Shown here in pieces: positions 8,741 through 16,305 of a stretch of 64,000 nt of DNA. The position numbers and the translations under genes were made by a program. The stretch lies in assembly GCA_900542935.1 (NCBI GenBank), contig UQPN01000006.1, positions 34,830-98,829 of the forward strand. The letters are read 5' to 3'. The DNA is from an uncultured Eubacteriales bacterium (lineage in GTDB: Bacteria; Bacillota; Clostridia; Christensenellales; Borkfalkiaceae). Position 1 is the first letter of the stretch, and each line of letters starts with the position of its first letter. The notes beneath the pieces were generated by a model. The model saw nothing but the letters and a program-made list of their open reading frames with translations. It made no database searches and was not told the origin of the DNA.

Positions 8741-10078
8741 TCAATCTTCGACGGCGACGACGTTGCCCGTGAGCGAAATGCCGTTGGCGGAATTTACGTG
8801 CACGGATACAAATTTGCCGATAAGATTGTGCGGATAGGGAAAATATGCCATTCTGCCGAATTCGTCTCTGCCGAGATACATCTTTTTCTTTTCGTCGTAA
8901 TCTTCGCAGAGAATTTCCACCGTTTTGCCGACGTATTTTTCCGATTTTTCGCGCGTTTTGGAATTGACGAGTTCCACAAGGCGCATAATGCGATTCTTCG
9001 AAACCTCTTCGGGTATCTGATTTTCCATTTCCGCGGCTTTCGTGCCGCTGCGCCTGGAATATACGAACGTGAACGCCGAAGCGAAATCCGCTTCTTTTAC
9101 AAGCGCTTCCGTTTGAAGATAGTCTTCTTCCGTTTCGCCCGGAAAACCGACAATGATATCGGTGGTAACTTCCGCTTCGGGAATCAGCGTTTTTAACATT
9201 CTGACTTCGCCGAGATATTTTTCGGCGGTGTAGCGGCGGTTCATCTGTTTTAAAATTTCGTTGGAACCGGACTGAACGGGCAGATGCACGAGGCGGCAGA
9301 TTTTGCCCTCGTGTTTCTTCATAACCCGCACGACGTCCTCGGTGAAATCTTTGGGGTGATTCGTCATGAAACGAAGGCGGAATTTGCCTTCGACGGACGC
9401 GGCCTTATCGAGAAGATCGGCAAAATTCGAACCGTCCGACAGATCGTTGCCGTAAGAATTGACGTTCTGACCGAGCAGCGTGATTTCTTTATACCCCTGC
9501 TTTACAAGCGATTCGACTTCGGCTAAAATATTTTCCGCTTTTCTCGAACGCTCTCTGCCGCGGACGTAAGGCACGATGCAGTACGAGCAGAAATTGTTGC
9601 AACCGTACGCGATATTTACCCATGCGTTGGGAAAGCTGGTGCGGAACGGCGTAACCGTTTCTACGATTTCGCCCTCTTTTTCGCGGATTTTTACAACGCG
9701 CTTTTTCGCGCGGCGTTTTTCTTCGATCAACACGGGCAATTCTTCCAGATTGAGCGTGCCGAAAATGACGTCGATAAACGGAAATTTTTCTTTCAGAACG
9801 TCGGTTTTGCCTTTTTCCTGCGTCATGCAGCCGCCGACGGCTATGATTAAATCTTTTTTCTGTTTTTTCAGCTTTTTCAACGCGCCGATGTTGCCGAAAG
9901 CATGATTTTCGGCGTTTTCGCGGATGCAGCAGGTATTGAAAACGATAACGTCTGCATCTTCCTGCGAATTTGCGGATTCGTAGCCTGCCGTGCGGAGAAG
10001 CCCCGCGATTTTTTCGGATTCGTGTACGTTCATCTGACAACCGTACGTTACGATAAAGTATTTTCCCTGCATGTACAA
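8741..10078 (-). CDS. miaB: tRNA-2-methylthio-N6-dimethylallyladenosine synthase MiaB
   Basis: 445 residues with the three-part methylthiotransferase layout. The N-terminal UPF0004 domain binds the auxiliary 4Fe-4S cluster (YGCQMNVHESE, NTCCIRENAE, GGCMTQEKG give its three cysteines). The radical SAM domain has the CxxxCxxC motif in NNFCSYCIVPYVRGRERS near residue 160. The C-terminal TRAM domain spans about 375-440. It adds ms2 to i6A37 made by MiaA, encoded three genes downstream. First gene of the operon, with its own promoter at 10181-10209. Confidence 0.97.
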   Translation of the reverse strand: MYMQGKYFIVTYGCQMNVHESEKIAGLLRTAGYESANSQEDADVIVFNTCCIRENAENHAFGNIGALKKLKKQKKDLIIAVGGCMTQEKGKTDVLKEKFPFIDVIFGTLNLEELPVLIEEKRRAKKRVVKIREKEGEIVETVTPFRTSFPNAWVNIAYGCNNFCSYCIVPYVRGRERSRKAENILAEVESLVKQGYKEITLLGQNVNSYGNDLSDGSNFADLLDKAASVEGKFRLRFMTNHPKDFTEDVVRVMKKHEGKICRLVHLPVQSGSNEILKQMNRRYTAEKYLGEVRMLKTLIPEAEVTTDIIVGFPGETEEDYLQTEALVKEADFASAFTFVYSRRSGTKAAEMENQIPEEVSKNRIMRLVELVNSKTREKSEKYVGKTVEILCEDYDEKKKMYLGRDEFGRMAYFPYPHNLIGKFVSVHVNSANGISLTGNVVAVED

Positions 10079-10180
10079 CCTCTGAGCGATTCCGGAGAAG
10101 TTCCGCCGTATACATTTCCGGCGATCCGGTGTGATTTCCGATTTTTATTTACGGAAAATAAGTAAATTTTTACAGATATT

Positions 10181-10209
10181 ATTATACACTTTTTTTCGGA
10201 TTTTATCAA
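10181..10209 (-). promoter_or_regulatory. Promoter of the miaB-mutS-mutL-miaA operon
   Basis: On the minus strand TTGATA (10209-10204) and TATAAT (10186-10181) are 17 bp apart. It is the only strong promoter seen before miaB and implies a leader of about 95 nt. Confidence 0.85.
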
Positions 10210-10360
10210 GCCTTTTGACTCTGCGATTTTCAAAATCCGCAAAATAAAAATCGTTTCGGCAGCAAGCGTGCCGGAACGACGCAATATATTCCGTTGTTAA
10301 AATGCGATGAACGCGTTTTTTATTATACTTTCGATGATATACAATAATTCGCCGCGAAAT

Positions 10361-10380
10361 CGCTTTGCTCTCGCAAAGCG
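10361..10380. repeat. Short perfect hairpin of unknown role
   Basis: CGCTTTGC (10361-10368) and GCAAAGCG (10373-10380) pair around TCTC. There is no T-run on either side, so it is not a standard terminator. Confidence 0.4.
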
Positions 10381-10418
10381 GCTCCACCCTCTCGCCCCGT
10401 CGCTATTCGGTTCTTTTT

Positions 10419-10454
10419 ATGAAAAAGACACCTTAAAACAGGTGTCTTTTTCAT
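10419..10454 (-). terminator. Terminator of the tRNA-Pro pair
   Basis: ATGAAAAAGACACC (10419-10432) and GGTGTCTTTTTCAT (10441-10454) form a perfect 14-bp stem starting 3 nt after the tRNA-Pro(CGG) CCA end. The T-run is inside the stem, so it may work in either direction. Confidence 0.75.
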
Positions 10455-10457
10455 AAT

Positions 10458-10533
10458 TGGTCGAGGCGACGGGGCTCGAACCCACGACCTCAGCGTCCCG
10501 AACGCTGCGCGCTACCAACTGCGCTACGCCTCG
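10458..10533 (-). tRNA. tRNA-Pro(CGG)
   Basis: The minus strand folds into a full cloverleaf with acceptor CGAGGCG/CGCCTCG, anticodon stem CAGCG/CGCTG and loop TTCGGGA, giving anticodon CGG for CCG codons. G37 follows the anticodon and CCA is encoded. It is the second tRNA of a tandem pair. Confidence 0.95.
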
Positions 10534-10540
10534 TTTATAA

Positions 10541-10574
10541 CGAAAGTCCACATAAATACGTATGTGGACTTTCG
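10541..10574 (-). repeat. Long perfect hairpin between the two tRNA-Pro genes
   Basis: CGAAAGTCCACATA (10541-10554) and TATGTGGACTTTCG (10561-10574) make a 14-bp stem that starts 2 nt after the first tRNA's CCA. It lacks a U-tract, so it may be a processing or 3'-protecting structure or a weak terminator. Confidence 0.6.
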
Positions 10575-10576
10575 GA

Positions 10577-10653
10577 TGGTTGAGGCAACGGGACTTGAAC
10601 CCACGACCTCTTGGTCCCTAACCAAGCGCGCTACCAAACTGCGCTATGCCTCA
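10577..10653 (-). tRNA. tRNA-Pro(AGG)
   Basis: A complete cloverleaf on the minus strand: acceptor TGAGGCA/TGCCTCA, anticodon stem CTTGG/CCAAG, loop TTAGGGA and encoded CCA. The anticodon reads AGG. A34 is normally deaminated to inosine, so it could read CCU and CCC, and perhaps CCA. In bacteria A34 is normally limited to tRNA-Arg(ACG), so this is unusual. The loop and stems are intact, so it does not look like a pseudogene. Confidence 0.9.
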
Positions 10654-10683
10654 ATGTATCTGCTTTTTCAAACAGCATAAATT

Positions 10684-10712
10684 ATTATACTTACATAACG
10701 TAAATTAGTCAA
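10684..10712 (-). promoter_or_regulatory. Promoter of the tRNA-Pro pair
   Basis: TTGACT (10712-10707) and TATAAT (10689-10684) on the minus strand are 17 bp apart and end about 30 bp before tRNA-Pro(AGG). Confidence 0.88.
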
Positions 10713-10764
10713 GCGTTTTTCGGGCGATTTGCGAAAAAATTTTGCCGAAGTCGAGTTTTTTTAT

Positions 10765-12477
10765 TTAATCTTCCGATTTTTGCTCTTTAAACGCCGTCTT
10801 ATCTGCGGAAATCACGCCCTTTTCTACGCGAATCACTTCGTCGGCGATTTCCAGCGCGGCGGGACGATGCGTTACTATCAGGCACGTTTTGTTTTTCATG
10901 GCGCGGATATTGCACAAAAGCGCTTTTTCCGTATCGGAATCGAGCGCGCTGGTGGCTTCGTCCAGAAGAAGAATCGGACGATCCGATAACAATGCGCGTG
11001 CTACGGCAAGGCGCTGCAGCTGCCCTTCGGAAAGCCCGCCGCCGCGCTCTTTCAGCGACGTGGACAAGCCTTCCGGCAAATCGTAAACGAATGTGGCGCA
11101 GGCGCTTTTAAGCGCTGCCCCGATTGCTTCTTTGGTAACGGGTTTCTCGCAGAAGAACGTTAAATTTTCGTATATCGTGCCGGAAAACAGGAAATTCCCC
11201 TGCGGAACATACGCGAATAAATCGCGGTGAGCGGCGGTAACGGGGATTTTTTCCGCCGCGGAATTTTCGAGAAATACGCCTCCGCCGCGGGGAAGGTATA
11301 CGCTTAACAGCAATTTGAAAAGCGTGCTTTTCCCCGAACCGGACTGCCCCGTTACGCACGTGATTTTATGCAGAGGCGCGCGCGCAGTGCCGCCGTCAAG
11401 CGTTTTTGCTCTGCCGTTGTAGGCAAATTTTATTTCCTCGAATAGAATATTTTCGGCTGCGGCGTACTCGGCGTTGCGTTTCTTTTCGCTGCGCTTTTCG
11501 GTTTGTTCGGCGGGAATATCGTCGGTTTCGGAAAGGCGTTCCGCGGCTGCCGCGCGGGAATAAATTGCGGGAAGTACCGCCGAAAACGACGTTAAGGGCT
11601 GCTGCAGCTGGCTTAAAAGCATGATGACGGACAAAACGGAGCCGTAATCGGAACTGCCGCTTCTTACGATTTGTACGCTGCACCACACCACCGCAAATAT
11701 CTGCGAAAGCGCCGACAACACCGAAAACGAACCGCCGAGCGCCACGTTCAGTCGGTTTTTCTTCATACGCGCCGCATAATAGTCTTTTAAAAGCGCGCCG
11801 GACTTTTCAGCCGAACGTTCCTCCGCGCCGTATGCTTTTACGGTGAGGAGCGAAGAAATGCCCTCCTGTATGAACGAGCGGCTTTTTCCGTCCGCTTCGG
11901 TAAGTTGTTTATGATATTTTTTCGAAGCTTTTCTGAATGCGACGGAAACGCAGGCGACGATAAGTCCGCCGACGGCAAAAATCGCCGTAAACAACGGATC
12001 GAGCATCAAAAGCGCGGCGATCGCGCCGACGCACTGCACTATCATTCCGGCAAAAGCGGGCAGAATGCTTACGCTCATGTTGGCAACTTCCGCGACGTCG
12101 GACGTGAAACGATTCAATAAATCGCCGCTGTGGTATTTTTCGGCTTCGGCATAATCGGCGCAAAGCAAACGAGCGAAGAGGCGGGTTCTGAGCCCCACCG
12201 TGATTTTTGCTTTGCAGCGTTCGGAATAATACGAACGGACGATTTGCAGCAGCGTTCTTAAAACGGCAAGCGCGGCGCAAATGCCCGAAAACAGCCACAT
12301 TTTTTTGATTTCGCCGTTTGCAGCGCCGTTGATGACATAGCGGATGAGATACGAAAACGCAAGCGAAAACAGGATTGCCGTTACCGTCAACCCCGCAAGA
12401 AATATTACAGGCAGCCGATACGGGCGCATTTCCCGCTTCAGCCATGCTTTTCCTCTTGCCGCTTCCTGTTCTTTCAC
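10765..12477 (-). CDS. ABC transporter, fused permease and ATPase (exporter type)
   Basis: 570 residues with GTG start after AAGGGAAG. An N-terminal six-helix exporter domain spans about residues 20-300. The ATPase follows at about 340-565, with Walker A GQSGSGKSTLF, signature LSEGQLQRLAVARAL, Walker B PILLLDEATSALDSD and an H-loop in IVTHRPAA. It is the last gene of an operon with an HPr-kinase-like protein, a PqqD-like protein and an S26-type peptidase. That context suggests export of a modified peptide, although the cargo is unknown. No N-terminal C39 peptidase domain is present, so leader cleavage would fall to the neighbouring peptidase if it occurs. Confidence 0.9.
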   Translation of the reverse strand: MKEQEAARGKAWLKREMRPYRLPVIFLAGLTVTAILFSLAFSYLIRYVINGAANGEIKKMWLFSGICAALAVLRTLLQIVRSYYSERCKAKITVGLRTRLFARLLCADYAEAEKYHSGDLLNRFTSDVAEVANMSVSILPAFAGMIVQCVGAIAALLMLDPLFTAIFAVGGLIVACVSVAFRKASKKYHKQLTEADGKSRSFIQEGISSLLTVKAYGAEERSAEKSGALLKDYYAARMKKNRLNVALGGSFSVLSALSQIFAVVWCSVQIVRSGSSDYGSVLSVIMLLSQLQQPLTSFSAVLPAIYSRAAAAERLSETDDIPAEQTEKRSEKKRNAEYAAAENILFEEIKFAYNGRAKTLDGGTARAPLHKITCVTGQSGSGKSTLFKLLLSVYLPRGGGVFLENSAAEKIPVTAAHRDLFAYVPQGNFLFSGTIYENLTFFCEKPVTKEAIGAALKSACATFVYDLPEGLSTSLKERGGGLSEGQLQRLAVARALLSDRPILLLDEATSALDSDTEKALLCNIRAMKNKTCLIVTHRPAALEIADEVIRVEKGVISADKTAFKEQKSED

Positions 12478-12499
12478 GCTTTTCTTCCCTTTTGTTCGC

Positions 12500-13000
12500 T
12501 TATTCCGATTCGCCGTTTTTGCGTTTGAAAATCTTATGATACAGCCGCGAGGCGAAATTGCGGCAGCGCAGATACGGCAATACGAAAAATCGGCGCAGAC
12601 GATAATTTTTCACCCGCCTTTTCGCATACCGAAGATATTTTTCGTCGGTGGCGCAATCGATATGTCTGTTTTTGCGGAAATATTCTTTAAGCACGCCGAA
12701 TACGGCGGATTCCGGAATTTTTTCATCGGAATAACAATTATCGCCGCGAATGATATAGCCGCCGTCGATGACGGAAATAACGCGGTGCAGAACGTATTTA
12801 TCGCCGCGTTTATAAAGCGCCACGTCCAGCGGGCGAAGCCGCGCCTCTTTTTTTACGATTACCACGCTGTCGCGCCCGGTTTTCAGCATAGGCAACATGC
12901 TGACGCCCACCGTGGGACCGACGTATCTGCCCTCGCTTCCGATGAGTTCTTCGATTGTGATTTGTTTCGTTTCTTCCACCGCAGTATACTTCTTTATCAA
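12500..13000 (-). CDS. S24/S26 family peptidase with Ser-His dyad
   Basis: 166 residues. The serine motif GVSMLPM is at 32-38 (Ser34), and YVLHRVI at 69-75 supplies His72 where classical bacterial signal peptidase I has a lysine; IIRGDN at 83-88 completes the fold. A histidine there is typical of SipW/ER-type signal peptidases. No N-terminal membrane segment is visible, so the protein may be cytosolic; the C terminus (about 115-166) is very basic and could sit on the membrane or bind nucleic acid. The TTG start overlaps the upstream PqqD-like stop by 4 bp. It may cleave a leader peptide for the next gene's exporter (inference). Confidence 0.8.
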   Translation of the reverse strand: MIKKYTAVEETKQITIEELIGSEGRYVGPTVGVSMLPMLKTGRDSVVIVKKEARLRPLDVALYKRGDKYVLHRVISVIDGGYIIRGDNCYSDEKIPESAVFGVLKEYFRKNRHIDCATDEKYLRYAKRRVKNYRLRRFFVLPYLRCRNFASRLYHKIFKRKNGESE

Positions 13001-13260
13001 TCGACGAAACGAGGATCGTTCAGCGTTTTTACAAACGACGCCACGTCCGCCGTTGCGGTGGCTTCATCCACTTCGTATTCGTTTAAAAGCGCGGCGACGG
13101 CTTCCGCTTCCGTGTGCTCTTCCGTAAAAAAGCGCCATAAAAACGCACCGCTATCGTTCAGCTTGATCATGCCGTGAAATTCTTTTCCCGTTTTTCCGAT
13201 AGGCACAACGATATTTTCGCCGCCGACCTGCCTGATAATGAATCCCTCTTTGATCTTCAT
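12997..13260 (-). CDS. PqqD-like protein (RiPP recognition element)
   Basis: 87 residues, the size of stand-alone PqqD/RRE proteins. It starts with a beta-rich half (GFIIRQVGGENIVVPIG), then IKLNDSGAFLWRFF and a helical half (AVAALLNEYEVDEATATADVASFVKTL), the winged-helix pattern of PqqD. Such proteins bind the leader of a ribosomally made peptide and hand it to a modifying enzyme. The ATG follows GGGAGG, 23 bp after the HPr-kinase-like gene. No radical SAM enzyme or clear precursor lies in the window, so the partner is unknown. Confidence 0.82.
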   Translation of the reverse strand: MKIKEGFIIRQVGGENIVVPIGKTGKEFHGMIKLNDSGAFLWRFFTEEHTEAEAVAALLNEYEVDEATATADVASFVKTLNDPRFVD

Positions 13261-13283
13261 ATATTTCTCCCTCCCGAAGGCGT

Positions 13284-14024
13284 TTATTTCTGTTCGTTTT
13301 GCGTAAATTCTCTGCCGACAAGCGCTTTATACGACGTTTTCATCGCGTCCGTTTCCATATTGCAATGCAACACGTATGCGGGAACGGTTCGCACAAACAT
13401 ATCCATAAGTTCAAGCGTTTTTTCAGCCGCTTCGCGTTCGCTCGGCAATAAAATCTGTGTGAAAATGCGGTCCGCCGCTTCGCCGACGGCGATTTTTTCG
13501 ATTGTATTTTCTTTCGCCCGCTCGATAAAACAAAGTGCTTTCAGCGGCGCCCGCCCTTTTTTGCCGCGGTTTTCCTTGCCGTTCCACGGCGTGCCGTACG
13601 CAACGAATTTTTCGCCGTCCGCCGCGGATTCGTCGAACCCGATAATCGGCTTATCGCCGTTTAAAATTTCGGCGCCTTTCACGTTGTTTATCCAGAGCGC
13701 GGTATGCGTGGATTTGCCGATGCCGCTTCTGCCCAGAAACGCATAGGCGTTATTTTCGTATTCAATCACGGCGGAGTGTAACAAAAATCTGCCGTATTTC
13801 GGCATCTGCAAACAGACGCTGCGATACAGACAGATATTTTCGATATAGCCGTCGGAAAAGCCTTCCGATTGCTTTTTTTCCTCCGCAAACTCTTCGCCTG
13901 TAACTTCCGCTTCGAACGCCGCGGGCGATAGCTGATCGACGGAAAGATATTCTTTGCAGAATTCGCTTGTATAGCGGCAACGATTTTTAATGTTTACCCG
14001 TAATCCCGCAAGCTCGTAAATCAT
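13284..14024 (-). CDS. HPr-kinase/PEPCK-like P-loop protein
   Basis: 246 residues from the ATG at 14024, chosen because AAAGGGGAG precedes it; a longer frame to 14072 would run into the promoter. The core resembles HPr kinase: LLHSAVIE (81-88), Walker A GRSGIGKST (98-106), LNGDK (121-125) and GTPWNGKE (144-151). HprK's N-terminal domain is absent and the rest is shorter than HprK, so it is not the sugar-control kinase itself. Related kinases phosphorylate lasso peptides in some clusters; here the substrate is unknown. It is the first gene of the cassette, transcribed from a promoter at 14061-14089. Confidence 0.78.
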   Translation of the reverse strand: MIYELAGLRVNIKNRCRYTSEFCKEYLSVDQLSPAAFEAEVTGEEFAEEKKQSEGFSDGYIENICLYRSVCLQMPKYGRFLLHSAVIEYENNAYAFLGRSGIGKSTHTALWINNVKGAEILNGDKPIIGFDESAADGEKFVAYGTPWNGKENRGKKGRAPLKALCFIERAKENTIEKIAVGEAADRIFTQILLPSEREAAEKTLELMDMFVRTVPAYVLHCNMETDAMKTSYKALVGREFTQNEQK

Positions 14025-14060
14025 TCGCGCTCCCCTTTGCTTTTTGCTGACTGTAATACT

Positions 14061-14089
14061 ATCATACCACAAAAACGCCCGATTAGCAA
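14061..14089 (-). promoter_or_regulatory. Promoter of the HprK-like/PqqD/S26/ABC operon
   Basis: On the minus strand TTGCTA (14089-14084) and TATGAT (14066-14061) are 17 bp apart, about 37 bp before the first start codon. Confidence 0.75.
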
Positions 14090-14137
14090 GCCTTAATGCG
14101 AAAAAAAAAGATTTTTTCTTACAAAAAACAAACCTGT

Positions 14138-14821
14138 TTATTTCCGTTTTTCTTTATTTTCGGCATACGGACGCCCGCGGAAATAAAACAAGACGGAAAA
14201 AAAGATTAAAAGCATAAAAATCGCAGCACTTGAAACGGCGGAAAGCGCGAACAGCCGGCGCGCCTCGTCGGCTTGAGAAAACACGGAGATTAACGTATTT
14301 TGCAGCGACAACACGGAAACAAGCGCGTCGCTTACGCCGATCTGGCGAAGTTGTCTGATACACGGGCGCTCTTCGCGTTTCTTCGATTTTACAAACCGGA
14401 CGATTGCCGCCGTGATTTTATACGTTGTGTATACAGCCATCGTGATAGCAGCAATCGTTCCCGCGTTGACGCGTTTTTTGCCGAGCACCATCAGCGCGAT
14501 GGGAACGCCGACGCATAAATCGATTAAAAACGTGAAAACGGCGACGCGGCGGAAAGTGCGTTTTTCGCGCTTGATTTTTTTATGTTCGCACGGTTCCCTG
14601 AGATTTTTCGCTTCCGAAATCAAAATCGCCGCGCGTGCGCACGTGAGCAGAAAATAATAAACGCCGATACCGTAAAACCACGCGCCGCCCGTGCTTACGC
14701 CGAGAAATACGTTATAAACGGCGAACGCCGCCGTTACCGTTGCCGACCATACCGCGCCGCCGAATTTACCGAAAAACGGATGCGAACGATACTTTTCGAA
14801 GATTGTTCCGAAAAATTTCAT
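14138..14821 (-). CDS. Membrane protein of unknown function
   Basis: 227 residues from an ATG that overlaps the TetR stop (ATGA), a typical coupled start. Hydrophobic segments occur near residues 22-40, 43-62, 95-115, 120-140 and 190-215, separated by Lys/Arg-rich loops such as EHKKIKREKRTFRR and KSKKREERP. I do not recognise a family. It is the third gene of a small operon with a 122-residue membrane protein and a TetR regulator, so it is probably under that regulator's control (inference). Confidence 0.7.
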   Translation of the reverse strand: MKFFGTIFEKYRSHPFFGKFGGAVWSATVTAAFAVYNVFLGVSTGGAWFYGIGVYYFLLTCARAAILISEAKNLREPCEHKKIKREKRTFRRVAVFTFLIDLCVGVPIALMVLGKKRVNAGTIAAITMAVYTTYKITAAIVRFVKSKKREERPCIRQLRQIGVSDALVSVLSLQNTLISVFSQADEARRLFALSAVSSAAIFMLLIFFSVLFYFRGRPYAENKEKRK

Positions 14822-15447
14822 GGTTGCTCTTTGCCTCCGCGAAGTTCGCGCGGCGGCATGAACGCGCAAGCCTTGATGATTTCCGCGATTTTTTCCGCCG
14901 GCTGCGCACAGCCGGATTCCACCCAGCACATCACGACGGCGGAAAGCCCCTTCGCGTAATACTCCATACGATAAACATGTTCCTCCGCGGGAACTTCGAA
15001 ACGCGAAAGAATCGGCGAAAACACCGTATCGAACAGATTGCGATAGGATTTTTCCGCATCGAATAAATCTGGGCGTTTGCGGATTGCTTTAAATGCCGTT
15101 TTATTCTGTTTTACGAACGTAAGATACGGCAACAGATATTCGTCGGTTACAAGATACAGTTTTTCTTCCGGCAACGCGGCGATTTTTTCGGCGAAGTTTT
15201 GTTTTTCCCCGCCGGAAAACGAGCCGATAAACCGACTGCTGAGCGTTTCGATGCTTTCCGCAAGAAGTTCGTACGTGTTTTCGTAATGCAGATAAAACGT
15301 GGAACGATTGACTTTCGCCGCCGCGCAAAGTTCTTTGACGGTGATAAATTCGAAATCTTTCTTTTCGAGCAGCCGCAACAGCGCTTCGTCCATGCGAAGC
15401 GCCGTATTGAAATATTTGCTTTCGCTTTTATTTTTTGCAGCTTCCAC
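14818..15447 (-). CDS. TetR/AcrR family transcriptional regulator
   Basis: 209 residues with GTG start after GAGGAG. The N-terminal helix-turn-helix is clear (RMDEALLRLLEKKDFEFITV, then CAAAKVNRSTFYLHYENTYEL, residues about 18-62). The C-terminal ligand-binding half is helical and resembles the TetR_C clade of Firmicute regulators that end with a stretch like YYAKGLSAVVMCWVESG. It lies 8 bp after the 122-residue membrane protein gene and overlaps the downstream membrane protein gene. It probably represses its own operon. The ligand is unknown. Confidence 0.9.
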   Translation of the reverse strand: MEAAKNKSESKYFNTALRMDEALLRLLEKKDFEFITVKELCAAAKVNRSTFYLHYENTYELLAESIETLSSRFIGSFSGGEKQNFAEKIAALPEEKLYLVTDEYLLPYLTFVKQNKTAFKAIRKRPDLFDAEKSYRNLFDTVFSPILSRFEVPAEEHVYRMEYYAKGLSAVVMCWVESGCAQPAEKIAEIIKACAFMPPRELRGGKEQP

Positions 15448-15455
15448 GTTTAAAG

Positions 15456-15824
15456 TTACTCCTCTGCCGCTTCATCGGTGATCTGTCTGGCAAGTTCAAC
15501 GATTTCGAAGGCGTACTTCTTCTTTCTGGCGTTTAAAAACTTTTTGTACAGCGGGTAATTCACCGCCATGAGCGCCATACCCGCCACGCCGATTGCAATG
15601 CCCGCTGCCATAGCGGCGGCGGTGCCCGCGCCGATGACTTTCATGCCAAGGCACATCCCCGTGCCGAAAATCAGCGTAGCAACCGTACCGAATGTAATCG
15701 AGGCAATCTTCGGAGCCTTTTTCACCTTGTTATCCAGCTTTCTGAGCGCCACCGCTTTACTTGTGGTTTTGGGCGAGTATTCCGCCGCGATTTGTTCCGC
15801 ATAAACTTTTTCCGTATTTTTCAT
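15456..15824 (-). CDS. Small two-helix membrane protein, often called dihydropteridine reductase-like
   Basis: 122 residues. A charged N terminus (VYAEQIAAEYSPKTTSKAVALRKLDNKVKKAPKI) leads into two membrane helices at about 40-62 and 66-85, then NYPLYKKFLNARKKKYAFEIVELARQI. I recognise this layout from a widespread Firmicute family that databases sometimes name dihydropteridine reductase without evidence; no such catalytic site is visible. It is the first gene of the TetR operon, following a good SD (AAAGGAG). Confidence 0.75.
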   Translation of the reverse strand: MKNTEKVYAEQIAAEYSPKTTSKAVALRKLDNKVKKAPKIASITFGTVATLIFGTGMCLGMKVIGAGTAAAMAAGIAIGVAGMALMAVNYPLYKKFLNARKKKYAFEIVELARQITDEAAEE

Positions 15825-15871
15825 GATTTATTCTCCTTTGTCTTTTTTGCCTTACGGCTTTCGACAAAAAT

Positions 15872-15900
15872 ATTATATCATTGTTTTTCGGAAAACGGAA
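15872..15900 (-). promoter_or_regulatory. Promoter of the TetR operon
   Basis: A perfect TATAAT (15877-15872, minus strand) lies 17 bp from a weak -35, TTCCGT (15900-15895). A weak -35 fits a regulated promoter. Confidence 0.55.
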
Positions 15901-15962
15901 CAACACGGTTTTGAAGAACTGTCGATTTTTAAAAGTTTTTTATTCCTTCGGTTTTGTTTTTT

Positions 15963-16009
15963 CTATATAAAAAGTCCGATTTTCAAAGCGCAAAACTTAA
16001 AAATCGGAC
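15963..16009 (-). terminator. Terminator of tRNA-Thr
   Basis: On the minus strand GTCCGATTTT (16009-16000) pairs with AAAATCGGAC (15983-15974) and runs into TTTTTATATAG. It begins 3 nt after the tRNA CCA end. Confidence 0.88.
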
Positions 16010-16012
16010 AAA

Positions 16013-16088
<76 letters not shown>

Positions 16089-16162
16089 ACCGCCTTATGA
16101 GCTTCGCCCGATTTTTGTGCGGCGCGCCGCGCTTTCTTTCCCGTGCGAAGAATTACTTGCTT

Positions 16163-16191
16163 ATTATAATGCAAAAAGGAAAATTTGTCAA
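16163..16191 (-). promoter_or_regulatory. Promoter of tRNA-Thr
   Basis: Perfect TTGACA (16191-16186) and TATAAT (16168-16163) with a 17-bp spacer on the minus strand, about 75 bp before the tRNA. Confidence 0.92.
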
Positions 16192-16237
16192 GCCGAAAAA
16201 ACGCCTTTTTTCATAAAACCGCAAAAATTTTTCTCTT

Positions 16238-16284
16238 TTTTAAAGAAAACGCTCCCCCGCCGGGATTTTGCCGGACGGGAGAGT
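16238..16284 (-). terminator. Probable terminator of rny
   Basis: Downstream of rny the minus strand has CTCTCCCGTCCGG followed by CCGGCGGGGGAG, an imperfect GC-rich stem with a small internal loop, then GTTTTCTTT. Confidence 0.65.
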
Positions 16285-16305
16285 ATGATTTTTTGCTTTT
16301 ACCGT

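Larger units (their letters stand above)
10079..10457. other. Intergenic region between miaB and tRNA-Pro(CGG)
   Basis: This 379-bp stretch holds the miaB promoter, a 100-nt miaB leader, a short hairpin at 10361-10380 and the terminator of the tRNA-Pro genes. I see no credible protein-coding gene in it. Confidence 0.7.

Noticed and set aside
9902..10387. Protein-coding ORFs in the miaB upstream gap
   Set aside because: They cross the strong miaB promoter, lack SD sites and have no recognisable sequence.
13284..14024. Calling the P-loop protein HPr kinase/phosphorylase (hprK)
   Set aside because: It lacks the N-terminal HprK domain, is shorter, and sits with RiPP-type genes instead of ptsH or lgt.
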